A DNA stretch of 64,000 bases from Nymphaea colorata (GCF_008831285.2 NC_045144.1:11447672-11511671); one strand, 5' to 3'. Counted from the first letter of the stretch, positions 9,941 through 21,184 are shown. The notes: generated from the letters alone by a model not told the origin. A program made the numbers and translations.

Positions 9941-11824
9941 TTGTTTGTACAGATGGAATATCATCGTAGGGGTAAGAAGCGAGCTGGGCCGTCTTCAGAG
10001 GCACATAGAGAGCCCAGCCCAACCCATTCTGATGCGCATACTCCGCGGGGTGACAGTGCGTCAGAGCCCCAGTATGCCCAGCTAGGTGGGGGTGCCCAAA
10101 CCCCACCGAGACAGACTCCGCCAGTGGATCAGCAGACTATATTGCTGACCACGTTAGTGCAGTCTATGGTCGGTAATCAGAGGAGTAACGCATCTCCTTC
10201 GGGGGACACCAGTGCTCCAATTCGGGAGAAGGCAACGATAGTGTCTTATCAACAGTTTATGGCGATGCAGGCGCCTATCTTTTCAGGAGGGGGCAGTCAT
10301 GACAAGGCAAAGGACTGGATTGAAGATGTTGAACGTATTTTTGGGCTTCTGAAGGTGCCAGAAGAAGATAGAGTGAACTATGGCTCCTATTTGTTGAAGG
10401 GTGATGCCAAGAATTGGTGGCAATCAACTAGTGAGATTCGGTTCGCTGGCCAAGGGTCAATCTCATGGAAGCAGTTCAGAGATTCCTTCTTCAGCACATA
10501 CTTTCCGGTGTATGCCAGAGACAAGAAAATGCAGGAGTTTCTGGATTTGCAGCAGAATCAGTCGAGCTTAGAAGAGTACATTACGAGATATCGGCACTTG
10601 GAGGTGTATTGCCCACACCTTTACAGTACCGATGAGGCCAGAGCGGGCAAGTTTGTGCGCGGGCTGCGAGATGGACTACGAAGCAAAGTGTTGACAAGTA
10701 GACCTCGTGACTTGGATGAGGCGGTTACAATGGCACGATGCATAGAAGAAGATTGGGTGAGGACACAGAAGGATCATCAGAAGAAAGCAGGCCAGCATTC
10801 ACAAGGTGGACGGACACAGGTAAAGCGCCAACACTTTGCGGGCAGGACAAGGCCTTATGAGAGGCGGGATGACCGAACTTTCAGACGGAACCAGTCTACC
10901 CGTAGTGAGGCCACCCAGGGGTCAGTGGCCACTCCGACTTCTCAGAAGTGCCCCACTTGTTCTCGTGTGCACCCCGGGAAGCCGTGCTATTGGGTGACTG
11001 GGGCTTGTTTACACTGCGGAAGTATGGGACACTTCATCAAGGATTGCCCGTTGAAGAAAGAACGAGAATTGAAGAAGCCTGAAGCCGGTTCTTCTAGCGC
11101 ACGACAAACGTCTGGACGTGTCTACGCTACTACTGTGGAGGAGCTCCAGGCACACGACCTCGTTGAAGGTACTTTACTTGTCAGTTCTCATTTTGCTAGA
11201 GTGTTATTTGATGCAGGAGCGACACATTCTTTTATATCTAGTCGATTTGCTACATCACTCGAAGTGTCGGCTAGAAGAATGCCGTATGTTTTAAAAGTTG
11301 TTAGTCCGATGCATGCTCAAGAGTCGTGTCATGAGTATCTTCCTGATGTGAACGTGGAAATCCATCAACTTCACCTACCTGCACAGTTGGTGATCCTCGG
11401 TCTCAATGAGTTTGATGTGATTTTGGGTATGGATTGGTTGTATGCTCATTATGCCATTATAGATTGTAGGAAGAAGCAGATACAGATGTTGACTAATGAG
11501 ATGCAGTCTGTGGAATTTCGTGCTCGTAGGGCCAGTCGAACTGATAAGATATTGGTGTATGCATTGAAGGCTAAGCGATGGATAGAAAGTGGAAGCGTTG
11601 CCTTCTTGGTCAATGTGTTGATCAATGAGGCTGAATGGATGATATTGCAGGATGTTGCCGTGGTGAGTGAGTATCCTGATGTGTTTCCTGAGGAATTGTC
11701 GAGTTTGACTCCAACTCGAGAAGTGGAGTTCAAGATAGAGTTGTTACCAGGGACAACTCCTATTTCTAAGGCACCCTACCGTATGGCACCAGCAGAGTTA
11801 GAAGAGTTGAAGAAGCAACTGTAG
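9941..11824 (+). CDS. Gypsy Gag, protease and start of RT, ended by an in-frame TAG
   Basis: 627 codons. A retrotransposon Gag domain lies at about residues 105-275 (from APIFSGGG through the RYRHLEVYCP region). A CCHC zinc knuckle, CLHCGSMGHFIKDC, starts at residue 356. An aspartic protease with DAGATHSFIS starts at residue 424, where this lineage usually has DSG or DAG. The start of the RT domain (ISKAPYRMAPAEL) lies near the end. The TAG at 11822-11824 interrupts RT where glutamine is expected; the downstream frame is the same, so it is a nonsense change and not a frameshift. The true start may be the ATG at 9953 rather than 9941. Confidence 0.88.
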   Translation: MFVQMEYHRRGKKRAGPSSEAHREPSPTHSDAHTPRGDSASEPQYAQLGGGAQTPPRQTPPVDQQTILLTTLVQSMVGNQRSNASPSGDTSAPIREKATIVSYQQFMAMQAPIFSGGGSHDKAKDWIEDVERIFGLLKVPEEDRVNYGSYLLKGDAKNWWQSTSEIRFAGQGSISWKQFRDSFFSTYFPVYARDKKMQEFLDLQQNQSSLEEYITRYRHLEVYCPHLYSTDEARAGKFVRGLRDGLRSKVLTSRPRDLDEAVTMARCIEEDWVRTQKDHQKKAGQHSQGGRTQVKRQHFAGRTRPYERRDDRTFRRNQSTRSEATQGSVATPTSQKCPTCSRVHPGKPCYWVTGACLHCGSMGHFIKDCPLKKERELKKPEAGSSSARQTSGRVYATTVEELQAHDLVEGTLLVSSHFARVLFDAGATHSFISSRFATSLEVSARRMPYVLKVVSPMHAQESCHEYLPDVNVEIHQLHLPAQLVILGLNEFDVILGMDWLYAHYAIIDCRKKQIQMLTNEMQSVEFRARRASRTDKILVYALKAKRWIESGSVAFLVNVLINEAEWMILQDVAVVSEYPDVFPEELSSLTPTREVEFKIELLPGTTPISKAPYRMAPAELEELKKQL

Positions 11825-14194
11825 GAGCTCTTAGATAAGGGCTTCATCCGACCTAGCGTGTCTCCTTGGGGAGCACCTGTACTGTTTGTGAAAAAGAAAG
11901 ATGGGACTATGCGCTTGTGTATAGATTATCGTATGTTGAATCAAGTCACCATCAAGAATAAGTATCCGCTTCCAAGAATTGAAGACTTGTTTGATCAGCT
12001 TAAGAATGCAAAGGTTTTCTCTAAGATCGATCTGAGGACAGGCTACCATCAACTATTGATACGGGAGGAAGATGTTTCTAAGACTGCCTTTCGAACTAGG
12101 TATGGACATTATGAATTCAGGGTCATGCCTTTTGGGTTGACTAATGCTCCCGCAGCGTTCATGGACCTCATGAATCGGGTTTTCCAAGAGTTCTTGGATC
12201 GTTTTGTTATTGTGTTTGTTGATGATATTTTGGTGTACTCAGAGAGTGAGGCAGAGCACAGAGACCACTTGAGAAGTGTGTTAGGTCTTTTGCGCAAGCA
12301 CAAGCTTTACGCCAAATACTCAAAATGTGAATTTTGGCTAGAGAAGGTAAACTTTCTGGGTCATGTGATCTCGAAGGATGGAGTATCCGTCGATCCGGCT
12401 AAGGTGTCAGCTGTTCAGGACTGGAGAACACCTTGCAGTGTAACTGAGGTTAGAAGCTTTTTGGGATTGGCAGGATACTATCGCAGGTTCATACAAGACT
12501 TTTCGAAAATAGCTACGCCCATGACTAAGCTATTGAGAAAAGGGATGAAGTTTGTGTGGAATGAAGATTGTGAGAAGAGTTTTCAAACTCTAAAGGACAA
12601 GCTTACTTCTGCCCCTATTCTGACGCTTCCATCAGGTCATTCCGGTTTTGTGGTGTACACTGATGCTTCGGGGATCGGTTATGGTTGTGTGTTGATGCAG
12701 CATGGCCGTGTAGTGGCTTATGCATCAAGACAGTTGAAGACCCATGAGCAGCACTATCCCACTCATGATTTGGAATTGGGAGCAGTCGTGTTCGCATTGA
12801 AGATGTGGAGACACTATCTTTATGGTTCAACATTCGAGGTGTTTACAGATCACAAGTCCCTGAAGTATATATCCTCACAAAGGGATCTCAACTTGAGGCA
12901 AAGAAGATGGATGGAATATTTAAAGGATTATGATTTCACCATATCGTATCATCCAGGCAAGGCGAATGTGGTGGCAGATGCGTTGAGCAGGCATGCCAAG
13001 GCGACAATGTGCAGTATGTTGACTCGTTCTTGGGCATTATTGCAAGATGTGATAGCTTGGCAGCCTTGCATTTGTGATGAGCACAAGGCAACGATGACGG
13101 CCTTGATTCGGCGTCCTTTGATGGAAGAACTTGTAATGAAACAAAAGGAAGATCCAGAGTTTGCTAAGAACATGGAAGCAAGCCAGAAAAACGATTCTCT
13201 TTGGCATCAAAATGAAGATGGTTCATTGCGTTTTCGGCAGAGATTATGGGTTCCTAGAGATGAAGGAGTGAAGCGTCTGTTGCTTGATGATGCTCACAAA
13301 TCTAAGTTTTCTATTCCCCCGGGCAGTACAAAGATGTTTCAAGATTTGAGAAGAAATTTTTGGTGGCCTGGAATGAAGCGTGAAATTGCAGAATATGTGG
13401 CAAAGTGCTTGATTTGCCAACAGGTAAAAGCAGAGCATCAGCGGCCAGGAGGCTTGTTGCAAAGAATCGATATTCCAGTGTGGAAATGGGAAGACATTAC
13501 GATGGATTTTGTGGTTGGGTTGCCTCGTACCAAAAGACAACAGAATGCCATATGGGTGATTGTTGATCGACTTACGAAGTCTGCTCACTTTCTGCCAATC
13601 AGAATCAGTCAATCATTGGAAAGTCTCGCAGAGTTGTATATTGGCGAGATAGTGAGATTGCATGGAGTGCCAAAGTCTATCATTTCGGATCGAGATCCGC
13701 GTTTTACCTCTAGGTTTTGGGGGCAATTACAGAGGGCTTTGGGTACCAAGCTTAAGATGAGCACAGCATTTCATCCCCAAACTGATGGGCAATCAGAGAG
13801 GACTATTCAGACCTTAGAAGACATGTTGCGTGCATGTGTCTTAGAGTGGAAAGGAGAATGGGACAAACATGTGAAACTGGTAGAATTTGCTTACAATAAC
13901 AGTTACCACTCTAGTATTGGGATGGCACCTTTTGAGGCTTTGTATGGAAGACCGTGCAGATCGCCAACTTGTTGGGCCGAATTGGGTGATGGTAAGATCG
14001 AAAGCCCTTTAGTTTTGCTACACTACACCGACCAAGTGGAATTGATAAGAAAGAAGTTGTTGACTGCTCAGAGTAGACAGAAAAGTTATGCTGACATTCG
14101 TCGTAGAGAATTGGCTTTTGAGGTGGGTGATCATGTGTTTTTAAAGATTTCTCCTACTAAGGGTGTTTTTCGCTTTGGTACGAAGGGAAATTGA
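11825..14194 (+). pseudogene. Gypsy Pol: RT, RNase H and integrase
   Basis: Same frame as the upstream Gag-protease. RT carries [26 protein letters not shown] and the catalytic FVDDILVYS (FVDD at 12215-12226). RNase H carries [30 protein letters not shown] and VVADALSR. The integrase zinc-binding part ends CLICQQVK, but the second histidine position reads IPPG where IHPG is usual. The integrase core D, D, E residues are visible in [15 protein letters not shown] and DGQSERTIQ. The frame is lost at about 14185-14194 by a single missing A in an A-run just before the sequence that resumes as SPRFVGPFEIL. Otherwise near intact. Confidence 0.9.
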
Positions 14195-14543
14195 GCCCGA
14201 GGTTTGTAGGACCTTTTGAGATATTAGAGAAGATTGGAGAGGTGGCATACAGATTGGCGTTACCACCAGATTTGAGTCATGTTCATGACGTTTTCCATGT
14301 TTCCAGGCTTCGAAAATACGTACCCGACCCGACACATGTGATTGATTTTCAAGGTATTCTAGTACAAGATGATTTGACAATGGAAGAACAACCATTAGAA
14401 TTGTGGATCATCGAGAGCAAGTGCTTCGCACTAAGAGGATTCCTTTAGTGAAAGTGGAATGGCAGTACCATGGGTTGAAGGAGAGTACATGGGAGCATGA
14501 GGAGGACATGCGGAAGAGATATCCGCACTTGTTCTTGCATTGA
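14191..14543 (+). pseudogene. Gypsy integrase C-terminus and chromodomain-like tail
   Basis: Continues Pol in another frame: SPRFVGPFEILEKIGEVAYR, DLSHVHDVFHVSRLRKYVP, then a further one-base shift near 14395. After it come IVDHREQVLRTKRIPLVKV and STWEHEEDMRKRYPHLF, ending TGA at 14541-14543. The final block is the degenerate chromodomain found at the C-terminus of Tekay-type chromovirus integrases. The polypurine tract (about 14577-14592) follows, before the next LTR. Confidence 0.85.
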
Positions 14544-14592
14544 GGTATGAGCTAAATTTCGAGGACGAAATTTTCTTTTTAGGAGGGTAGGA

Positions 14593-17500
14593 TGTAATGC
14601 TCGTTGGTTCGGCGGGTCGGGTTGAGCTAGGGTCCAGACCCGGAACCGACCCCCACTCGCGTAAGGGCCCGACGCGAGGCCTTTCTCCCTCGCCTTTCCC
14701 TTCCTTCTTCGTTGTCTCCGGTGGTCTCCTGTGGCAGCGCAGAGGGAGGAGAGTGACGGTCGGGTGGTGGTGGCTGGAACGGCGACGGCGACGGCGATGG
14801 AGGTGGCAGCGGCGGCGGCGGTGGCGGCTGGGTAAACCCTCTCTCTCTCGTGCGATTTTTCTTGCTCTGCCACTCATGCCCTTTTGTTTGTTTTGCTCTC
14901 TGCCGCACGTCCCCTCTTCTTCTCTCTCGCCATTTTCTTTCCCCTCTTTCCGCTGGTTCTCTACCGCTCGACCCTCTTCTCACTCACCCGCACTCCCCCG
15001 CCTGCTCTTTCTCTCTCTTCTCACCCCATGGCCGTTTTCCCCCTTGACCGAACCCTTCCTCTCTCTGTCTCTCCTCTCTGTCAGCGTCCCTTTTCTTTGT
15101 TTATTTCAGTTTTTTTCCCCCACTACTACCGTGGGTCTTTCCTAGCAACAGAGTTTGTGTTAAACTTTTTGGGCGTTTGGGGTTGGTTTGCAGTTTAGGG
15201 GACGTTTTCCCCTCTTACCTGCTAGTAGGGTGTGTAGTGAGCAGCGACAGCAAGCAATCTCGAGCATTGGCACTTGATCGGACGTGTGAAGTGGTTGCTA
15301 GAAGGGTTGTAGCAGTTTGGACGCTTGTTTTGGGGTGAGCAATACCTAATCAAGCTCAAAATGATGAGTATTTATCTTTTAGAGCATGTATAATTATGGT
15401 TCGAGCATGCTAGAGCTTAGAATTGATGATTTTGGGACGCATGTTAGTAATTTTGTTTTTGGGGGAAACTTAGGATTTGCGTTGGAAAGTGATGATTCAT
15501 GTACTTAATGATCGTTTTAGCATGATGGATTAATTTTCGAAGCTTTAGGGAAGCATGGTAGAGATTGTGTGGTTGTGGGGAAGATTTAGAACCGTCTTAG
15601 GGAGTGTAGCGCAGACTTCGGTAAACAGGTGTATCATGAAGTTATTTAGGGATATATGCGTATTGGGATGTGACTTGAGGTTGATGCCTTACTTAAAGAA
15701 CGTTATTGAGAAGGAATTAGTGATGGTTTAATTGATGGTTGAAGGCTTTGATAAGTCAAGGCAACGTCAAGACGTAAAGGAGGAGGCCTTGTGGAGAGCC
15801 CGTTGGTCGACACTACCTGTCGATACCCTCTTGAGGCGCTGACACGTGCCTCAAGGATTTTATTTTTGTATCTGTTCGTTTCTATTTGATTGGTGTAGGT
15901 ATCTAGTAGAAACCTTATTCTTGTTTATGTTTGCAGGTGCACCGGGCTCATCCCGTCGACCTTGAGTTCGAAGCTTGAGGCATTTTGAAGAATTTGGTGA
16001 GCGCGCCACATGTATGGCAACTTTCCAGGCAAATTCCTGCCTGGGGCAATTGTGTGATTGGGTGCTCCTAGGATCAAGGGATCCTAGGATTGTGATGTTA
16101 ATTGATTGACTGTTTTGTGATTGAGTATGTGTATGTTGCTTACATGATATGAATGGGTTAGAAGATTATTAGTCATTCGATTTAAAAATGTTACGCATTG
16201 GCATGTGCATGCTAGAATTGATATCTGTTTAGGACAGATGAGGTGGGGTATCGAGTCGAGTGTCTCCTCGACCCCAATTGTGCATTAGAAAGCATCATAG
16301 AATGATAACTGCATAGGACAGCTACGAGCCAACCGCAGATCGAGACTACTCTCTGTGGATTGGCTAAGTTTTTCGAAGAGGTGATTGACATGATTGATGT
16401 GAGGATTGATGTGATGATTGATATGAATGTGTATGTTGTTGCATATGCATTGCCATGGGCAATGATGCAAATGGATGTTTGGAGGGTAGTTGTACCGTAT
16501 GGTATGACGGCTAGCAATGACTGTTACTGTATGTATAGACCTCATGTGGAGGTAATCGGAGGTGTGGGTGCACTCGGGAAGTGTACTGACCTCGTGTGCT
16601 AGCCAGTCATCTTATGAATGTGTAACTATAATGATAAGAATGAATAACTAAGAGATGAGAGACCAGTGGGATGTGGCTATGTGTTTGGGAGACGTCCCCT
16701 TGATTGCCACTGGTCTCGCCTGTCAGAGCGCAGGCGGTGCAAGGCCCCAGGGTTCTGTTGTGTGTTGTGCTTGGAGCGTTGAGCTCCTGCCTTCCAACCT
16801 GGGTGTCCTAGGGAAGGCTGAGTATCTCACCTTGGACGTCACACATCCAGGGATGAGTGCTCTACCGCTGCAGCGGGTGAAATGGATCCATACTGTTATG
16901 GGCCACCACGGGGGTTGTCTCTCGGCTGTAGGCCGCCCGCGGTGTGCACGTGCCTGTGTTGCACCACAGGAACTGTTAATGCACTAAAGTTAATGAAAAT
17001 GCAAAGTGTTTGACAGAATGCATGTGATGACGTATATGTGATTGATATGAATGCAAGTGTTATGTTTAAGCATGCTTCGCATGTGACTGATGTTGGGTTA
17101 GTGTGGCCATCAAGTGGCTTTTACGTGTCGCACTCAGACGCGACATGACGATAGATGGGTTGATATTTGTCCCTTTATTTGAGCCTTACTTGAGAGGGTT
17201 TGGCATTTTTCTGGCTTGTTGCCATACTGCGAAGGCTGAGCCTTCAGTTGTTTTCTTTTTCAGGTTTTGGCGGACCCGGGGCAACAGGTTGAGCGGATGG
17301 CTTCACTCACGTCCTACTGGGGTGGTTTTGGGATTGTCGTTTGTAGTGCCGGCGCATCATGTTTTGGTTTTATTGATGTCTTCTTTTGTTAGGCATCAAT
17401 GTTATTGATTTTGGGGCATTTTGGTAATGCACATAGATGTGAATTTGTATGAAAAAAAGTGTTATATTAATGCTTTATGTTCGCCCCATTGTTTTGAATT

Positions 17501-17600
17501 GCTTGGCTCATCGTCAATTTGAATTGTTTGGTAGTCACACCTCGATGCTTTATGTTTGAAAAAAAAATATAGTTTGAGGGTAAAAGGTCGGGGTGTGACA
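14593..17600 (+). repeat. Gypsy central LTR (3' LTR of the first copy, 5' LTR of the second)
   Basis: 3008 bp, collinear with 6696-9713. It is preceded by a polypurine tract and followed by a primer binding site, so it serves two tandem internal regions. From about 15.7 kb on it lacks many single bases relative to the first LTR, mostly in homopolymers. Confidence 0.93.
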
Positions 17601-17604
17601 GTTT

Positions 17605-17617
17605 TGGTATCAGAGCC
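17605..17617 (+). promoter_or_regulatory. Second gypsy primer binding site
   Basis: TGGTATCAGAGCC, repeated after the central LTR exactly as at 9718. It shows that a second internal region begins here. Confidence 0.88.
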
Positions 17618-17837
17618 ATGGCAACCCCATTATGGATGTGAGTTAAAGTCTATCTGTGAAGCCGTGTTGCCAGGTACGCATTTGTTTGATTAGTTGGTTA
17701 TTGTAGTTTTGATTTTTTTTCAAGTATAGGTATGTAATGTGATCTGTGTTTTGAACTTCGTGCTAATGCACGTTGTGATTTGACTTGTGAGTTTGGTATT
17801 GGTCGTGATTTGAGAATTTAAGATCTTGTTTGTACAG

Positions 17838-18306
17838 ATGGAATATATCGTAGGGGTAAGAAGCGAGCTGGGCCGTCTTCAGAGGCACATAGAGAGCCCA
17901 GCCAACCCATTCTGATGCGCATACTCCGCGGGGTGACAGTGCGTCAGAGCCCCAGTATGCCCAGCTAGGTGGGGGTGCCCAACCCACCGAGACAGACTCC
18001 GCAGTGGATCAACAGACTATATTGCTGACCACGTTGCAGACGCTGACCACGTTAGTGCAGTCTATGGTCGGTATCAGAGGAGTAACGCATCTCCTTCGGG
18101 GGACACCAGTGCTCCAATTCGGGAGAAGGCAACGACAGTGTCTTATCAACAGTTTATGGCGATGCAGCGCCTATCTTTTCAGGAGGGGCAGTCATGACAG
18201 GCAAAGGACTGGATTGAAGAGGTTGAACGTATTTTTGGGCTTCTGAAGGTGCCAGAAGAAGATAGAGTGAACTATGGCTCCTATTTGTTGAAGGGTGATG
18301 CCAAGA
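17838..18306 (+). pseudogene. Second, truncated gypsy gag
   Basis: Collinear with the first gag from its ATG region through the GDAKNWW block, where it stops at the bases 'gatgccaaga' and jumps into LTR sequence. At least eight single-base deletions relative to the first copy break every frame. It also has an in-phase 18-bp extra segment near 18035 ('ttgcagacgctgaccacg') that the first copy lacks, so the two internal regions are not products of one perfect duplication. Confidence 0.88.
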
Positions 18307-18307
18307 T

Positions 18308-18715
18308 AGAGGGTTTGGCATTTTTCTGGCTTGTTGTCATACTGCGAAGGCTGAGCCTTCAGTTGTTTTCTTTTTCAGGTTTTGGCGGACCCGGGGCAAC
18401 AGGTTGAGCGGATGGTTCACTCACGTCCTACTGGGGTGGTTTTGGGATTGTCGTTTGTAGTGCCGGCGCGTCATGTTTTGGTTTTATTGATGTCTTCTTT
18501 TTGTTAGGCATCAATGTTATTGATTTTGGGGCATTTTGGTCATGCACATAGATGTGAATTTGTATGAAACAAAAGGGTTATATTAATGAAAGTTCGCCCC
18601 ATTGTTTTGAATTGCTTGGCTCATCGTCAATTTGAATTGTTTGGTAGTCACACCTCGATGCTTTATGTTTTGAAAAAAAAATATAGTTTGAGGGTAAAAA
18701 GGTCGGGGTGTGACA
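18308..18715 (+). repeat. Gypsy partial 3' LTR
   Basis: 408 bp matching the last ~413 bp of the LTR (from 9301 onward), ending GTGTGACA and followed by target-site copy agtat (18716-18720). Confidence 0.93.
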
Positions 18716-18720
18716 AGTAT

Positions 18721-19023
18721 TCTCACCATCAGTTACCTTATCTGTACAAACTCTTCACCTAGAGTACACCTGCCCAAACAAGCGGTTACGTTTGCTCGTC
18801 CGTCCCAGTGGAGCACCCTTCATTCCTCTCATGTTCAAGCACATCTGCAACCGGTGGACTCTCTTCCTGCTTGTACTTCAAAAAATCTATAAATTGAATC
18901 TCCTGACTTGGAGAATACTCTTCCCCAGACACTTATAGCCCCCCTTTTGAGTAGGAGGATGCCCAACAAATATTCCCTTAATCAACCTTGGATCCAGTTT
19001 TCTAACATTAGGGCTGTGATCGT
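18721..19023 (-). pseudogene. Copia-B integrase C-terminal part, upstream of the gypsy insertion
   Basis: Minus strand: SPNVRKLDPRLIKGIFVGH, then PPTQKG, the conserved block just after the copia integrase core, followed by a decayed linker leading to the target site at 18720. It joins in order to the 4926-6695 segment across the gypsy element. The upstream part is cut off at 19023 by the Copia-C LTR. Confidence 0.75.
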
Positions 19024-19255
19024 TGTTGCAGCCTTGAGACATGGAGAGAAAGTGAGAAAGAGTTGAAGTCGTGAGAGTTTGGGGAGAGAAAACGTACTCT
19101 ATTCACTAACCCTAATCTCTATTATAAAGAGATTAGGGTAGAATGGAAATTTACAGATGACATCAATCTAAAATAAAGAAAATATTAAAGAGATCTTATA
19201 ACTCTTTAATATTACAAAGAACCACCTAGAAACATAAACTCCTTTAATTTCAACA
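19024..19255 (-). repeat. Copia-C 3' LTR
   Basis: 232 bp, TGTTGAAATT ... CTGCAACA on the minus strand, with the 'ccctaatct ... agattaggg' inverted block shared in style with the Copia-A LTR. The inner edge abuts the polypurine tract (minus strand of 19256-19268). The matching 5' LTR was not found; it may lie in or beyond the assembly gap. Confidence 0.75.
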
Positions 19256-20578
19256 CTCCTCCTCAAGCTCGAGCATACATATTAAACATGTTCAGCTTGC
19301 CACAACATTTAGAGAAATCACCAATAGGGAGAGCTTTGGTGAAGACATCTGCAGCTTGATCTTCTGAAGGAACATGAATAGTGGCAATGGTTCCTCCTTG
19401 AACGAGATCCCGAATGTAATGGCAGTCACCTTCAATATGTTTAGTTCTCTCATGAAAAACTAGATTGTTTGCAATGTATGTGGTTGCTCGAATGTCACAA
19501 TACATCTATCTTCATGGGAAGTGGAATCGACACACTTAGGCTAGATAACATGGATATAGCCCAAGTCATTTCTGCCTGCAGTTTGAGCCATAGCTCTATA
19601 TTCGGATTCTACACTAGATCTTGACACCACGCCTTGTTTTTTGCTTCTCCATAATATGAGGTTGCCTCCCAAAAATATACATCTTGTGGTAGATTTCCTG
19701 TCTTCGACTGAGCCAGCATAGTCAGCATCACTATAGGCTTCCACTTCCAGGGTCTTGCCTTTTTTGAACAAAAGGCCTTTGCCAGGAGACGATTTCATAT
19801 ATTTAACCACCATCAAGCAGCATCCCAATGAACTTTCCTGGGTTTTTTCATAAATTGACTTAGTTTTCCCACTACAAAGCTAATGTCTGATCTTGTCACA
19901 GTAACATAGAGTAGTTTTCCAATAAGGACCTGTAAGATCGAGAATCCACTAATTTTGTTTGGTCATCATGAAGGTGTATACGTGGATTCATAAGTAAATT
20001 AGCCAGTTTAGTTCCTAGCATCCATGTGTCCTGCAATAAATCAAGAACATACTTCCGTTGAGAGAGAACAACACCATCCCTATTGCGAGCAACCTCTATT
20101 CTCAAGAAATATCGTAGTGGACCAAGATCTTTCATCACAAAGTGTTTTTGAAGAAACAGCTTTGCATCAGAAATTTCTTGATCGGAGTCACCTGTCAGGA
20201 TAATATCATCAACATAAACCACTATGATGGTTTACCCCTGGAAGCCTTCTTGATAGACTGAGAATGATCAAAAGGAGATCTCGCAAAGCTACACTTTGAG
20301 ACTACCTCGAAAAACTTGTGAAACCACGCATGAGGACTCTGCTTGAGTCCATAAATAGTTTTCTTCAGTTTGCACACTTTGCCACACTCCCCCTATCGTT
20401 CAAACCCTGGTGGTTGTTGCATATAGACAGTCTCATTGAGATCACCGTAAAAAAATTTTTTTTGACATCAAGCTGGTACATGTGCCAGTCATGGTGTACA
20501 ACCCCAAAAATGATAAGACGAATGTTCTCAAACCGAGCAACCGGAGAAAATGTCTCAAAGAAATCCACACCGTAGGTC
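19256..20578 (-). pseudogene. Copia-C reverse transcriptase / RNase H remnant
   Basis: Close relative of the Copia-A remnant, with the same blocks in order: TYGVDFFETFSPVAR next to the gap, the YQLDVKK block, the catalytic YVDD at 20205-20216, KDLGPLRYFL, then RNase H with YSDADYAGSVEDRKSTT, ESEYRAMAQTA, HERTKHIEGDCHYIRD and the C-terminal MFNMYARA. Several frameshifts are present (for example about 19510-19545, 19830-19900 and 20220-20365). The 5' side stops at the assembly gap, at nearly the same codon where Copia-A joins its 5S array. Confidence 0.88.
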
Positions 20579-20678
20579 NNNNNNNNNNNNNNNNNNNNNN
20601 NNNNNNNNNNNNNNNNNNNNNNNNNNNNNNNNNNNNNNNNNNNNNNNNNNNNNNNNNNNNNNNNNNNNNNNNNNNNNN
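20579..20678. other. Assembly gap, 100 N
   Basis: Exactly 100 N, so a placeholder of unknown true length. It begins one codon upstream of the TYGVDFF block of Copia-C. Confidence 1.
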
Positions 20679-21180
20679 ACACCCTTACATAGACATCATT
20701 AATGAGCTATTAGGATATCCAACGACTAGAATTATAGGCACTGGAGAGCCAAGCAGCTCTTTCAGCTGGAGAATTCAGCTGCAAAAAGAGCATAAAAAAC
20801 TGAAACAAAGCGAAGTCTACAAAAAAAAGGAAGAGACAAAATAAATAAAAATTACAAAAGAAACCTAAAAACTGAACAAAAAGCCTGTGCCCAAGAGATA
20901 TATATATATTTATATATACATATATATTTATAAAATTTAACACGCTCATGTATTCTCAAAAGAAAACATTCTGATCCCTTCACTGTTTGCATGTGACATC
21001 ATGAAAGAGTGCTACCTTGCAGTCTATTTTGCCACTATATGCATTTGCATACATGTGAATGCTCACACAAATACATACTATTTTCCTATATCCCCCTTGT
21101 GCCCTCCCAATTCTGTTATTTAAAGTCATTTTTCTGGATCAGCCCAGTAAACCCAATCCAGACCCGATTCTAGAACTGAA
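20679..21180. other. Unassigned AT-rich sequence after the gap
   Basis: No gene seen. It may be LTR or flank of the gypsy remnant that follows. It contains a TA-rich stretch around 20900-20940. Confidence 0.4.
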
Positions 21181-21184
21181 ACCT

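Larger units (their letters stand above)
6696..18715 (+). mobile_element. Compound Ty3/gypsy (Tekay-like chromovirus) insertion with three LTRs
   Basis: Order: LTR 6696-9713, internal region 9714-14592, LTR 14593-17600, deleted internal region 17601-18306, partial LTR 18308-18715. The whole block is flanked by the same 5 bases, agtat (6691-6695 and 18716-18720), and Copia-B coding sequence continues on both sides. So one original insertion was later rearranged, most simply by unequal recombination between LTRs giving a tandem, then a deletion from gag into the last LTR. The two full LTRs differ by about 20 substitutions in 3 kb by eye, so the insertion is young. The chromodomain-like C-terminus, 3-kb LTRs and TGGTATCAGAGCC primer site fit the Tekay/Del lineage. 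Confidence 0.9.

Noticed and set aside
19010..19023. Degenerate primer binding site next to the Copia-C LTR, which would make it a 5' LTR of Copia-B
   Set aside because: The sequence reads in frame as copia coding (SPNVRKLDP) up to the LTR, so similarity to a primer site is chance.
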